From NCBI RefSeq assembly GCF_018130695.1, contig NZ_JAFCJX010000005.1, positions 124,001 to 188,000 on the forward strand: DNA of 64,000 nucleotides. Direction: 5' to 3'. A program made the translations under genes and the position numbers. This DNA is from Bradyrhizobium jicamae. GTDB lineage: Bacteria; Pseudomonadota; Alphaproteobacteria; Rhizobiales; Xanthobacteraceae. Shown here piece after piece: positions 10,425 through 19,733 of this stretch. The notes beneath the pieces were generated by a model. That model was not told the origin of the DNA, searched no databases, and was given only the letters and a program-made list of their open reading frames with translations. Each line of letters opens with the position of its first letter. Position 1 is the first letter of the stretch.

Positions 10425-13190
10425 CTACTCGGCCGCTGACCGCAACTCGGCTTTCTCTGCCTTGACCGCGCAGAACTTGAACTCCGGAATCTTGCCGAAC
10501 GGATCGAGCGCCGGATTGGTCAAGAGGTTCGCCGCCGCCTCCGCATAGCAGAACGGCATGAACACCATGTTCTCCGGCACGTCGCGGTCGGAGCGCACCT
10601 TGACCTCGACCGCGCCGCGGCGGGTCTGCAGGCGGATGAAATCGCCCGGCCAGACCTGCAGGCGCCGCATGTCCTTGGGCGACATGAAGGCGACCGCCTC
10701 GGGCTCGATCTGGTCCAGCACCTGCGCACGCCGCGTCATCGAGCCGGTGTGCCAATGCTCGAGCACGCGTCCCGTCGACAGCACCATCGGATATTCGGCG
10801 TCGGGCAGCTCGTCCGGCGGGATCACCTTGGCCGGCACGATCTTGCCGCGGCCGCTCGCGGTCGGGAATCCCGTCGTGAAGATGATCTCGTTGCCGGGCT
10901 TGTTCGGATCGTCAGCCGGATATGTGACGGCGCCTTCACGGACCAGCCGTTCCCAGCTGATGTTCTTCAGCGACGGCATCAGCTCCGCCATCTCGGTGTA
11001 GACGTCGCCGGGGCCGGCATAATTCCACGGCAGCCCCATGCGCTTGCCGATCTCCTGGATGATCCAGAGATCCTGCCGCGCATCGCCCGGCGGCTTGATC
11101 ACCTGGCGCGCCAGCTGGACGCGGCGATCGGTGTTGGTGAACGAGCCGTCCTTTTCCGCGAACGCCGAGGCCGGCAGGATCACGTCGGCATGGAACGCGG
11201 TCTCGGTGACGAAGAGATCCTGCACCACGAGATGATCGAGCATCGCGAGCGCCTGGCGCGCGTGCTGCAGGTCGGGATCGGACATCGCGGGGTTCTCGCC
11301 CTCGATATACATGCCTGTGATCTCGCCGGCGTGGATCGCATTCATGATCTCGACCACGGTCAGGCCGCGCACGGGGTCGAGTTCCTGCTGCCACAGCTTC
11401 TCGAAATTGCCGCGCAGATCGTCGCGGCTGACAGGCTGGTAGTCGGGCAGGAACATCGGGATCAGGCCGGCGTCGGAGGCGCCCTGCACGTTGTTCTGGC
11501 CGCGCAGCGGATGCAACCCGGTGCCGGGACGGCCGACCTGGCCGGTGATCAGCGCGAGCGCGATCAGACAGCGCGCATTGTCGGTGCCGTGGACATGCTG
11601 GCTGATGCCCATCCCCCAGAAGATGATCGACGCCTTCGCGCGTGCATAATTCCGCGCGACCTCGCGCAGGGTCTCGGCATCGATGCCGCAGATCGGCGCC
11701 ATCTTCTCCGGCGTGAAATCCTTGATCTTCTCCTTCAGCTCCGCGAAGCCTTCGGTATATCCAGCGATATACTGATCGTCGGTCAGGCCCTCGGTGATGA
11801 TGGTGTTGAGCATCGCGTTCAGCATCGCGACGTCAGAGCCCGGCTTGAACTGCAGATGCTTGGTCGCATGGCGCGACAGCGTCTGCCGGCGCGGGTCCAG
11901 CACGTAGAGTTTGGCGCCCTTCTTGGCCGCGTTCTTGATGTAGGTCGCGGCGACCGGGTGGTTCACCGTCGGGTTGGCGCCGATCACGATGATGACCTCG
12001 GCATCCATGGCGGCGGCGAACGGCGCCGACACCGCGCCCGAACTCAGGCCTTCGAACAGCGCCGCGACCGACGAGGCATGGCACAGCCGCGTGCAGTGAT
12101 CGACATTGTTGGAGCCGAAGCCGGTGCGCACCAGCTTCTGGAACAGATAGGCCTCCTCATTGGAGCCCTTCGCCGAGCCGAAGCCGGCGAGCGCCTTGAC
12201 GCCCTTCTCGTCGCGGATCTTCTTCAGACCGTTGGCGGCGAGATCAAGCGCCTCTTCCCACGATGCTTCACGGAAATGCGTGAACGGATTGGCCGGGTCG
12301 ACCTGGTCGTTGGCATCCTTCTTCGCATTCGGCAGCCGCACCAGCGGCTTTGTCAGGCGATGCGGGTGGTGGATGTAGTCGAAACCGAAGCGGCCCTTGA
12401 CGCAGAGGCGATTGCGATTGGCCGGACCATCGCGGCCTTCGGCATAGATCACCTTCTCGTCCTTGACCTGATAGGTCACCTGGCAGCCGACGCCGCAGAA
12501 CGGGCAGAGTGAATCGACCTTCCGGTCGGCATAGGTGACGCGCGTCTGCTTGTCGTCGAGCATCACCGCCGGCATCAGCGCGCCGGTCGGGCAGGCCTGC
12601 ACGCATTCACCGCAGGCAACGCACGTGGACTCGCCCATGGGGTCGTCGAAGTCGAACACGATCTTCGAGCCGTGGCTGCGATAGGCCATGCCGATGACGT
12701 CGTTGACCTGCACCTCGCGGCAGGCGCGCACGCACAGGCCGCACTGGATGCAGGCATCGAGATTGACCCGCATCGCCGGATGGCTGGCGTCGGTCTCCCA
12801 GCGTTCGGCGGCCGGGAAGCGGCTTTCGGTGACGCCGGTCTTTTCCGCCCAGTGCCAGAACTTGGAGTCCGGATCGTGCGAGGTCTCGCGCGCCGGCTGG
12901 TCGGCGACGAGCAGTTCCATCACCATCTTCTGCGCCGCGACCGCACGCGCGCTCGCCGACTTGACCTTCATGCCAACGCTGGGCGTGCGCTTGCAGGAAG
13001 CGGCCAACACGCGCTCGCCCTCGATCTCGACCATGCAGGCGCGGCAATTGCCGTCGGGCCGATAGTCGGGCTCGGGCGAGTAGCAGAGATGCGGGATCTC
13101 GGTCTGGTGGCGCTTCGCCACCTGCCAGATGGTTTCGCCGGCGTTGGCCTCGACCTGCTTGCCGTCGAGCTCGAACGTGATCCTGGTCAT
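10425..13190 (-). CDS. fdsA: NAD-dependent formate dehydrogenase, alpha (molybdenum) subunit
   Basis: 921-residue catalytic subunit oxidising formate to CO2. From the N terminus: a [2Fe-2S] domain with C36, C49, C52 and C66; a NuoG-like His/Cys segment; two [4Fe-4S] motifs (CIQCGLCVRAC and CVACGECVQACP); a further cluster motif CPFCGVGC; then the bis-MGD domain. DHCTRLCHASS contains the likely molybdenum-ligating cysteine. The C-terminal dinucleotide-binding domain includes VLSTGRVLEHWHTGSMTRR. It overlaps fdsGB by four bases. The fdsC and fdsD genes usual in this operon do not follow; fdhD is 9 kb away. A soluble cytoplasmic complex is expected. Confidence 0.95.
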   Translation of the reverse strand: MTRITFELDGKQVEANAGETIWQVAKRHQTEIPHLCYSPEPDYRPDGNCRACMVEIEGERVLAASCKRTPSVGMKVKSASARAVAAQKMVMELLVADQPARETSHDPDSKFWHWAEKTGVTESRFPAAERWETDASHPAMRVNLDACIQCGLCVRACREVQVNDVIGMAYRSHGSKIVFDFDDPMGESTCVACGECVQACPTGALMPAVMLDDKQTRVTYADRKVDSLCPFCGVGCQVTYQVKDEKVIYAEGRDGPANRNRLCVKGRFGFDYIHHPHRLTKPLVRLPNAKKDANDQVDPANPFTHFREASWEEALDLAANGLKKIRDEKGVKALAGFGSAKGSNEEAYLFQKLVRTGFGSNNVDHCTRLCHASSVAALFEGLSSGAVSAPFAAAMDAEVIIVIGANPTVNHPVAATYIKNAAKKGAKLYVLDPRRQTLSRHATKHLQFKPGSDVAMLNAMLNTIITEGLTDDQYIAGYTEGFAELKEKIKDFTPEKMAPICGIDAETLREVARNYARAKASIIFWGMGISQHVHGTDNARCLIALALITGQVGRPGTGLHPLRGQNNVQGASDAGLIPMFLPDYQPVSRDDLRGNFEKLWQQELDPVRGLTVVEIMNAIHAGEITGMYIEGENPAMSDPDLQHARQALAMLDHLVVQDLFVTETAFHADVILPASAFAEKDGSFTNTDRRVQLARQVIKPPGDARQDLWIIQEIGKRMGLPWNYAGPGDVYTEMAELMPSLKNISWERLVREGAVTYPADDPNKPGNEIIFTTGFPTASGRGKIVPAKVIPPDELPDAEYPMVLSTGRVLEHWHTGSMTRRAQVLDQIEPEAVAFMSPKDMRRLQVWPGDFIRLQTRRGAVEVKVRSDRDVPENMVFMPFCYAEAAANLLTNPALDPFGKIPEFKFCAVKAEKAELRSAAE

Positions 13191-14893
13191 TCGGCAGCTT
13201 CCTTGAACTCGTCGGGGAAGTATTTGATCACAGACGTTAACGGATTCGATGCGGCCTGCCCGAGGCCGCAGATCGACGCATCGCGCATCGCCTGGCTCAA
13301 TTCATTGAGCAGCTTCTGGTCCCAGACCGGCCGCTCCATCAGCTGCGCCGCCTTCTGGGTGCCGACCCGGCACGGCGTGCACTGGCCGCAACTCTCGTCC
13401 TCGAAGAAGCGCATCAGGTTCAGCGCGGCGAATTTCACGCTGTCGGCCTGCGACAGGATCACGATCGCGGCCGAACCGATGAAGCAGCCATATTTCTCCA
13501 GCGTACCGAAATCGAGGGGTATGTCGTCCATCGAGGCCGGCAGGATGCCGCCGGAGGCGCCGCCGGGAAGATACGCATGGAATGTGTGGCCATCGGCCAT
13601 GCCGCCGCAATATTCGTCGATCAACTCGCGCACCGTGATGCCCGCAGGCGCGAGCTTCATGCCGGGGTTCTTCACCCGGCCGGAGACCGAGAAGCTGCGC
13701 AGGCCGAAGCGCTCATGGCGGCCATGGCCCTTCCACCACGTCGCGCCCTTCTCGACGATGTCGCGCACCCACCACAGCGTCTCGATGTTGTTGATCAGCG
13801 TCGGCAGGCCGAACAGGCCGACCTGGAACGGATATGGCGGCTTGTGCCTGGGCAGTCCGCGCTTGCCCTCGATGCTCTCCAGCAGCGAAGATTCCTCGCC
13901 GCAGATGTAAGCGCCGGCGCCGCGGCGCATGTGCAGCTTCGGACCGCCGGCGGGAAGCTTGGCGATCTCGCGTTCGAGGATCTCGCGCGACGCCGGATAT
14001 TCGTCGCGGATGTAGATGTAGACATCGGTGGCTTCGACGACATGCGCGCCGATCAGCATGCCCTCGATGAAGCGATGCGGATCGGACTCGAGATAGACGC
14101 GATCCTTGAACGTACCGGGCTCGCCCTCGTCGCCATTGATCGCCATCAGCCGCGGACCGGGTTCACCGAGCACCGCGCGCCATTTGCGTCCCGTCGGGAA
14201 GCCTGCGCCGCCGAGCCCGCGCAGGCTCGCGTCATCGAGCGCTTTCAGCAGATCTTCCTTCGGAAGCTGACCCGAGCGCAGGCGATTGAGCAGCTTGTAT
14301 CCGCCATCGGCGACATAGGCGGCATTGTCGATGTATTTGGGCAGATGGGCATGCGTGTCGCCCGCCTTCGCGGTGGCCAGCACATTGTCCACGGTTGCGT
14401 GATCGATGAAGTTGTGACCGACCTCTGCGGCAGGCGCGGTGTCGCAGCGGCCGACACACGGTGCCCGCACGACGCGGATGCCGGGACCCACGCTCGACTG
14501 CAGATCCTGCAGCAATTGCTCGGCGCCGAGCATCGCGCAGGTCAGCGAGTCGCAGACGCGGATGGTCAGCGGTGCGATGTCGGGCTCGCCCTCTTTCACC
14601 ACGTCGAAATGCGCGTAGAAGGTCGCGGTCTCGAACACTTCTGCAAAGGCGAGCTTCATCTCGTCGGCGAGCGCTGCGAGATGGGCGGCGGAGATCTGGT
14701 GATAGGTGTCCTGGATCAGGTGCAGATATTCGATCAGCATGTCGCGCTGCCGCGGCGCCTCGCCGAGCAGTTGCTCGATCTCATGCGCGGCGGTCGGGTC
14801 GACCTGGCGGCCCTTGGGCGTGGCTTTCGCCCGCTTCCGGCCCGCGCCGGGATGCTCGAAGGTGCGGACCTGATGCACGTCATGCGTCGTCAT
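13187..14893 (-). CDS. fdsB: Formate dehydrogenase, fused gamma/beta (NuoE-NuoF-like) subunit
   Basis: 568 residues combining two proteins that are separate in many organisms. Residues up to about 160 are NuoE/FdsG-like with [2Fe-2S] cysteines in VCDSLTCAMLG and CVGRCDTAPAAEV. The rest is NuoF/FdsB-like, with FMN/NADH motifs GLGGAGFPTGRKW and GEESSLLESIEG and a [4Fe-4S] motif ESCGQCTPCRVGT. It passes electrons from FdsA to NAD+. It is the first gene of the operon. A 14-bp palindrome lies about 40 bases upstream. Confidence 0.93.
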   Translation of the reverse strand: MTTHDVHQVRTFEHPGAGRKRAKATPKGRQVDPTAAHEIEQLLGEAPRQRDMLIEYLHLIQDTYHQISAAHLAALADEMKLAFAEVFETATFYAHFDVVKEGEPDIAPLTIRVCDSLTCAMLGAEQLLQDLQSSVGPGIRVVRAPCVGRCDTAPAAEVGHNFIDHATVDNVLATAKAGDTHAHLPKYIDNAAYVADGGYKLLNRLRSGQLPKEDLLKALDDASLRGLGGAGFPTGRKWRAVLGEPGPRLMAINGDEGEPGTFKDRVYLESDPHRFIEGMLIGAHVVEATDVYIYIRDEYPASREILEREIAKLPAGGPKLHMRRGAGAYICGEESSLLESIEGKRGLPRHKPPYPFQVGLFGLPTLINNIETLWWVRDIVEKGATWWKGHGRHERFGLRSFSVSGRVKNPGMKLAPAGITVRELIDEYCGGMADGHTFHAYLPGGASGGILPASMDDIPLDFGTLEKYGCFIGSAAIVILSQADSVKFAALNLMRFFEDESCGQCTPCRVGTQKAAQLMERPVWDQKLLNELSQAMRDASICGLGQAASNPLTSVIKYFPDEFKEAAE

Positions 14894-14933
14894 GAGAGGC
14901 GTCTCGTTCTGCTGTCAGATCAATAGTCTAGTC

Positions 14934-14947
14934 TCTGGCATGCCAGA
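14934..14947. promoter_or_regulatory. Perfect 14-bp palindrome upstream of the fds operon
   Basis: TCTGGCATGCCAGA is perfectly symmetric and lies 41 bases before the fdsGB start, a position suited to an operator or activator site. I see no regulator gene next to the operon. It could bind a dimeric regulator of the GntR or LysR kind, but this is inference. The rest of the 14894-15243 interval (350 bases) holds no gene I can support. Confidence 0.4.
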
Positions 14948-15243
14948 TGCCAACTAAATTCGAATCATTCCAGAGAAGTAATAGTGGCACGTCGCCAATG
15001 ATTTAACGGATGGCAGGCCAAGCCGATCCCGGCGTATTCACAGCAAATGAGAGCCGGAAACGACCCCAAGATCAATAAAGCCGACCCATGCTGCGATTGC
15101 GCATCCGTATCGATTCGGAGCCCCCATCAAAGGCCGCCGCCAGCACCGCCGAGGCTCGATGCTGGTGATTGAGCGCAGTCACGCGTCTCAGGGGACGGCG
15201 GACGGTCGACGACCGTCCGGCGGGTTCAGCGCGACCGGCGGCC

Positions 15244-15495
15244 TCAGCTCTTGCCCATGCATTCTTCGATATAGAACCAGCGGTCGTCGCCGGTGAGGCC
15301 CTTGGTCTTCACCTCGGCGCGGCAGGCCTTCAGCTTGGGCCGGTTGCTCGCCCATTTGGCCTTCATGTCCTTCAGCTTTTGCATGGTGAGCTTGATCTTG
15401 CCCGGCGGCTTGGCGTCCGTGGTCTGGGCCGAGGCCGTGTGCAGCGAGCCTGCGATCAGCAGCACTGCGGCGAGGCAGGTTCCGGTACGAAACAT
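15244..15495 (-). CDS. PsiF-repeat-like small secreted protein
   Basis: 83-residue protein with a clear signal peptide (AAVLLIAGSLHTASAQ) and a mature part with one PsiF-like repeat: KACRAEVKTKGLTGDDRW, then FYIEECMGKS, with two cysteines. PsiF proteins are periplasmic and phosphate-starvation inducible in E. coli; their biochemical role is unknown. AAGGA lies nine bases before the ATG. It sits between the oxalate/formate antiporter and the fds operon on the same strand. Whether it is functionally linked to them is not clear. Confidence 0.75.
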   Translation of the reverse strand: MFRTGTCLAAVLLIAGSLHTASAQTTDAKPPGKIKLTMQKLKDMKAKWASNRPKLKACRAEVKTKGLTGDDRWFYIEECMGKS

Positions 15496-15583
15496 GGGGA
15501 ATGTCCTTGAGATTCATGCGTTGAATTTGAAAGGCGAAGCGGTTCGCGGAACGAGCATGCCGTTCCGCGAACCCCAAGCGAGA

Positions 15584-17236
15584 TCAGAAGATCTTCACCG
15601 CGCTGAGCAGCGTCATGTAGACGCCATAGGCCAGCGGAACCGCGACGAACAGCCAGAACAGCGCGGCCTTGGCGTCGAGGCCGCCCTTGCCGATGCCGAA
15701 CGAACCGGTCGGTCCGGCACCCGCGGTCGCCGTCGCGGCCTGCAGCTTCGCCACGTCGGCATCGCTCATGTGCCACTTCGGATTGACCGGCTTGATCAGG
15801 TAGTTGCAGATTAGGCCGGCGACCAGCATGCCGCACAGGATGTACATGGTGGAATTGTAGAGCTGGTCACGCGGAACACCGGCGGCGAGCTGGAACTCGC
15901 GCAGATAGTTCACCACCACCGGACCGATGATACCCGCGGTCGACCAGGCCGTCAGCAGACGGCCGTGGATCGCGCCGACGAACTGGGTGCCGAACATGTC
16001 GGCCAGATACGCCGGAACGGTCGCGAAGCCGCCGCCATACATCGACAGGATGATGCCGAAGCCGAGCACGAACAGCAGCTTCGAGCCCATCGCCGCAAAG
16101 GTCGGCGCCAGCGCATAGAGCACGATGCCGAGGATGAAGAACGTGTAGTAGGTGTTCTTGCGGCCGATCTTGTCCGACAGCGAGGCCCAGAAGAAGCGGC
16201 CGCCGATGTTAAACAGCGACAGCAATCCGGCGAAGCCCGCCGCGATGCCTGCGATTTGCGCCTTCTGCGCGGCGTTCAACGCGTTGAAGCCGACATCCGG
16301 CAGGCCGATCAGCTTGCCCGCGAAGATCTCCTGCAGCATCGGCGAGGCCATGCCGATCACGCCGATGCCGGCGGACACGTTCAAGCACAACACCCACCAG
16401 ATCAGCCAGAACTGCGGGGTCTTGTGCGCGTCGTTCAGGTGAACGTTCTTGCTCGAGATCATCGCATTGGCCTTGGCGGGCGGGGTCCAGCCCTCGGGCT
16501 GCCAGCCGGCCGGCGGAATGCGATAGCGGAACGCGCCGATCATCATGAACACGAAATAGATCACGCCCATGGTGAAGAAGGTTTCCCAGACGCCGACAGA
16601 GGTCGAGGTCTTGAACTGGTCCATCAGCCAGTTCGCGAGCGGTGCGCCGATCATCGCGCCGCCGCCGAAGCCCATGATGGCCATGCCGGTCGCCATGCCG
16701 CGGCGATCGGGGAACCACTTCACCAGCGTCGACACCGGCGAGATGTAGCCGAGGCCGAGGCCGACGCCACCAATGATGCCGGAGCCGAGCCACATCAACC
16801 ACAGCTGATGGGTGTAGACGCCGATCGCACCGAGGAACAGACCGCCGCACCAGCACAATGCCGAGACGAAGCCGGCCTTGCGCGGCCCGGCCTTCTCCAG
16901 CCAGCCGCCCCAGACCGCGGCAGCGACACCGAGCACGACAAAGAACAGGGTGTACATCCAGCCGAGGCTTGCCACCTTCCAGTCGCAGGTGGTGGTGAAC
17001 AGCTCCTGGAAAAGCGAGATGTCGGGGCAGGCCTTCGGCGCGGTCAGACCGATCGCGCGCGACAGCGGCAGCCAGAACACCGAGAAGCCATAGGCCATGC
17101 CGATGCACAGGTGGATGCAAAGTGCGGCCGGCGGCACCAGCCAGCGATTGAAGCCGGCGGCGGCAATTGTCCGCTCCTTGTCGAGGAACCCTGCGCCCGC
17201 TCCGGAAACAGTTCCGGCGCTGCTAGTCATCGTCAT
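15584..17236 (-). CDS. OxlT-type oxalate/formate antiporter (MFS)
   Basis: 550-residue major facilitator with about 12 membrane segments, long for the family because of a central loop and a C-terminal extension after about residue 490 that includes an extra membrane helix. Typical OxlT-family segments include LHLCIGMAYGFSVFWLP near the N terminus, GVGLGLGYISPVSTLVKWFP and FFWASLSDKIGRKNTY. The start at 17236 has GGGAGG eight bases upstream. Its closeness to formate dehydrogenase and cofactor genes supports oxalate uptake with formate exchange, but the substrate is inferred. Confidence 0.85.
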   Translation of the reverse strand: MTMTSSAGTVSGAGAGFLDKERTIAAAGFNRWLVPPAALCIHLCIGMAYGFSVFWLPLSRAIGLTAPKACPDISLFQELFTTTCDWKVASLGWMYTLFFVVLGVAAAVWGGWLEKAGPRKAGFVSALCWCGGLFLGAIGVYTHQLWLMWLGSGIIGGVGLGLGYISPVSTLVKWFPDRRGMATGMAIMGFGGGAMIGAPLANWLMDQFKTSTSVGVWETFFTMGVIYFVFMMIGAFRYRIPPAGWQPEGWTPPAKANAMISSKNVHLNDAHKTPQFWLIWWVLCLNVSAGIGVIGMASPMLQEIFAGKLIGLPDVGFNALNAAQKAQIAGIAAGFAGLLSLFNIGGRFFWASLSDKIGRKNTYYTFFILGIVLYALAPTFAAMGSKLLFVLGFGIILSMYGGGFATVPAYLADMFGTQFVGAIHGRLLTAWSTAGIIGPVVVNYLREFQLAAGVPRDQLYNSTMYILCGMLVAGLICNYLIKPVNPKWHMSDADVAKLQAATATAGAGPTGSFGIGKGGLDAKAALFWLFVAVPLAYGVYMTLLSAVKIF

Positions 17237-17570
17237 TGCGAATCCTCCCCTGCAGTTCGCCCCTTCTGAGGCGCAGCTGCCATCTTCGATCCCGTCTCAG
17301 CCCGGTGCGGGCACGACAAGTCGCCCCGTTGCCCCGCACAAATCCCTTGCATGCGCCGAGATCGCTATGCGCATTCCGGAATTTTAACCCCCAGCGCGAC
17401 CGGATATGCCCGGTCACGTGGCCCGATTTGGAAGTGTACTGCCCAGCTCTCCCGTCACGCCCCGTCCCCGGGGGCATGACTGCTCCTCCGCAACCCAGCG
17501 GAGAATAGCAATTGGCACAGATGGTGAAACAGGTGTCGATAGGCAAATGGTAGGAATCAACCGCAAGAAT
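17237..17570. other. Intergenic region upstream of the antiporter gene
   Basis: 334 bases between the TusA-like gene (ending 17571) and the antiporter start. It must hold the antiporter promoter. I found no convincing gene, tRNA or strong palindrome in it. Confidence 0.5.
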
Positions 17571-17834
17571 TTACGGACGCGCCGCACCATTGGATTTCCC
17601 TATTGGTTCATCGGTCTTTTCAATCAAGAACACGATGCGGTTCTCGCTGCGCTCGGTGATCTCGACCTTGTCGCCGGTCTGCTGAATCAGGGCGGGAATG
17701 TCGATCACCGACAGCGGATCGGTGCAGTGAACCTCCAGGAAATCGCCCGCAATGACGCTCTTCAGCGCCTTGCGCGTCTTCAAGGCCGGCAGCGGGCATT
17801 TCAGTCCGGTGAGATCGAGTTTTGTCGTGGTCAT
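17571..17834 (-). CDS. TusA/SirA-family sulfurtransferase-like protein
   Basis: 87-residue protein with the TusA fold and the conserved active cysteine in LKCPLPALKTRKAL, then FLEVHCTDPLSVIDIP. TusA proteins carry persulfide sulfur; in E. coli TusA also supplies cofactor synthesis, and FdhD sulfurates formate dehydrogenase. It follows moeA by 15 bases in the mobB-moeA operon, so sulfur delivery to molybdenum cofactor or formate dehydrogenase maturation is a reasonable reading, though not proven. Confidence 0.88.
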   Translation of the reverse strand: MTTTKLDLTGLKCPLPALKTRKALKSVIAGDFLEVHCTDPLSVIDIPALIQQTGDKVEITERSENRIVFLIEKTDEPIGKSNGAARP

Positions 17835-17849
17835 GCGTCGATCGTGGCC

Positions 17850-19103
17850 TCACAGCAAGGTTGCGTAGGACAGGAAGCCGACGCTGTCGCCCGGCGCGAC
17901 GCGCGTCACCTCCTCGCTGAGCTCGACCAGTCCGTCGGTGTCGGTCAACGACGACAACAGCCCAGCCCCCTCGCGCGGAAACTTGACGGCTTCGAGCACG
18001 CCGTCGTCGGCCCTGCGCAGATGGACGCGGACATATTCGCGCCGCGCGATCTTCTTCTTGTAAGTGAAGGCCGCGCGCACCGGCATCGGCAGCAGCGGCT
18101 CCTGCCGCGCGCCCGATAGCGCCAGGATGGTCGGGCGCACCACATGGACGAAAGTCACAAAACTCGCCACGGGATTGCCGGGCAGACCGATCAACGGCGT
18201 GCCCTCGATGATTCCCATCGCGACCGGCCGTCCCGGTTTGATCGCCATCCGCCACAGCACGAGCTTTCCGACCGCTTCGACAGCTGCCTTGACGTGGTCC
18301 TCCTCTCCGGTCGAGACGCCGCCGGTGGTGAGGATCAGATCATGGCTGCCTGCGACCTCGCGCAGCGCAGCCGCAAGCGCGGCACGCTCATCGCGCAAAA
18401 TGCCGAGATCGCTGACCTCACAACCGAGACGCCGCAGCATCGCCATCAGCATGAAGCGGTTGGAATCGAACAATTGCGGCGCCGCACGAACTTCACCCGG
18501 CGAAACCAGCTCATTGCCGGTCGAGAACACCGCAACCCGCAGTCGCCTGACGACCGAAAGTTGTGTCAGCCCGAACGCTGCGGCAACGGCAACATCCTGC
18601 GGCCGCAGCCGCTGGCCGGCCTTCAGCGCAGCATGCCCGAGCGGAATATCCTCGCCCGCCGGCCGCACATTGGCGCCGGGCTTCAGCCCCGTCGGCAGGA
18701 CGACCTTGCCGTCTTCGAGACTGACATCCTCCTGCATGAACACAGTGTCGGCGCCCTCGGGCATCGGCGCGCCCGTGAAGATGCGCATGGCCTCGCCGGC
18801 TTTCACCGCTGACAGCGCCGAAGCACCGGCCTGCACGCGCCCGGACAAGGGAAAGGCCTGCGCTTCGGACGTCGGCAAATGGCGGCTTGCAATCGCATAG
18901 CCGTCGACCGCGGAGTTGGTGAACGGCGGCAGCGGCAGCGGTGCGGCGAGGTCGCCGGCCAGCACGCGGCCATCGGCAGCGGCGAGCGTCACGGTCTCGA
19001 CAGCGGAAATCTTCGTCACGCGCTCTGCGATGAGACGCACGGCCTCATCCACCGACATCATCGGCCCACCGAATGCAAAGCAATCGTCGGACAGTTGCGC
19101 CAT
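17850..19103 (-). CDS. moeA: Molybdopterin molybdotransferase MoeA
   Basis: 417-residue enzyme inserting molybdate into adenylylated molybdopterin. N-terminal MoeA domains include PPFTNSAVDGYAI. The MoCF-binding domain has LTTGGVSTGEEDHVKAAVE, and IGLPGNPVASFVTFVHVVRP is present. There is a C-terminal barrel domain. The start has GAGG five bases upstream, inside the end of mobB (nine bases away). It is the most canonical of the three MoeA-type proteins in this window. Confidence 0.95.
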   Translation of the reverse strand: MAQLSDDCFAFGGPMMSVDEAVRLIAERVTKISAVETVTLAAADGRVLAGDLAAPLPLPPFTNSAVDGYAIASRHLPTSEAQAFPLSGRVQAGASALSAVKAGEAMRIFTGAPMPEGADTVFMQEDVSLEDGKVVLPTGLKPGANVRPAGEDIPLGHAALKAGQRLRPQDVAVAAAFGLTQLSVVRRLRVAVFSTGNELVSPGEVRAAPQLFDSNRFMLMAMLRRLGCEVSDLGILRDERAALAAALREVAGSHDLILTTGGVSTGEEDHVKAAVEAVGKLVLWRMAIKPGRPVAMGIIEGTPLIGLPGNPVASFVTFVHVVRPTILALSGARQEPLLPMPVRAAFTYKKKIARREYVRVHLRRADDGVLEAVKFPREGAGLLSSLTDTDGLVELSEEVTRVAPGDSVGFLSYATLL

Positions 19104-19112
19104 GCGGCCTCG

Positions 19113-19640
19113 TCAGCTGTCGGCGTCTGATGTCGCGAGCACGTCGTCGACGGGAATCGCGGACCGCAGCATCAGCGCGGCGACCGCTTCGATGTCGTCG
19201 AGATGCGCCACCGGCAGTTTGGTGTCGACCGCAACATCGCTCGCGATCCCGACGATGCCGGCATCGTCGGGGAACAGCAGCGGCTTGCCGTTGGCGGCGC
19301 GGTGCACCTCGATCTTGTTGAGCGGCTCGCGCTTGAAACCCTCGACCACGACCAGATCGACCCGCGCCATCTTCGCCAGCAGCTCCGGCAGCCGCGGCTC
19401 GTTGGCGCCGCGCAGCTCATGCATCAGCGCCCAGCGCCGCGTCGAGGACACCAGCACCTCGGTGGCGCCGGACTGGCGGTGCACCCAGGAATCCTTGCCC
19501 GGAATATCGACGTCGAACTCGTGATGGGCGTGCTTGATCACGGAGACCCGCAGGCCCCGGCCGAGCAGGTGCGGAATCACCCGCGACAGCAAGGTGGTCT
19601 TGCCGGCGCCGCTCCATCCCGCGAGGCCTATCACTTTCAT
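19113..19640 (-). CDS. mobB: Molybdopterin-guanine dinucleotide biosynthesis adaptor MobB
   Basis: 175-residue GTP-binding protein with the P-loop GWSGAGKTTL at the N terminus, followed by VSVIKHAHHEFDVDIPGKDS and LVVVEGFKREPLNKIEV, typical of MobB. The ATG at 19640 (MKVIGLAG) has GGAG six bases upstream and is preferred over an in-frame upstream start. It is the first gene of the mobB-moeA-tusA-like operon and divergent from fdhD (93-base gap). It assists MobA in making the guanine dinucleotide form of the cofactor needed by FdsA. Confidence 0.95.
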   Translation of the reverse strand: MKVIGLAGWSGAGKTTLLSRVIPHLLGRGLRVSVIKHAHHEFDVDIPGKDSWVHRQSGATEVLVSSTRRWALMHELRGANEPRLPELLAKMARVDLVVVEGFKREPLNKIEVHRAANGKPLLFPDDAGIVGIASDVAVDTKLPVAHLDDIEAVAALMLRSAIPVDDVLATSDADS

Positions 19641-19733
19641 TGCGGTCTCCAAACCGGCCGGAACCGGGGGCTAGGCATTATCTAGGGACGCTTTATATCG
19701 GCTGTGAGCCCTTGTCATGCTAACGTCGGCCAT

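Noticed and set aside
14980..14998. A sigma-54-like promoter (TGGCACG) upstream of fds
   Set aside because: The second half-site lacks TTGC at the right spacing and the element points away from the fds operon.
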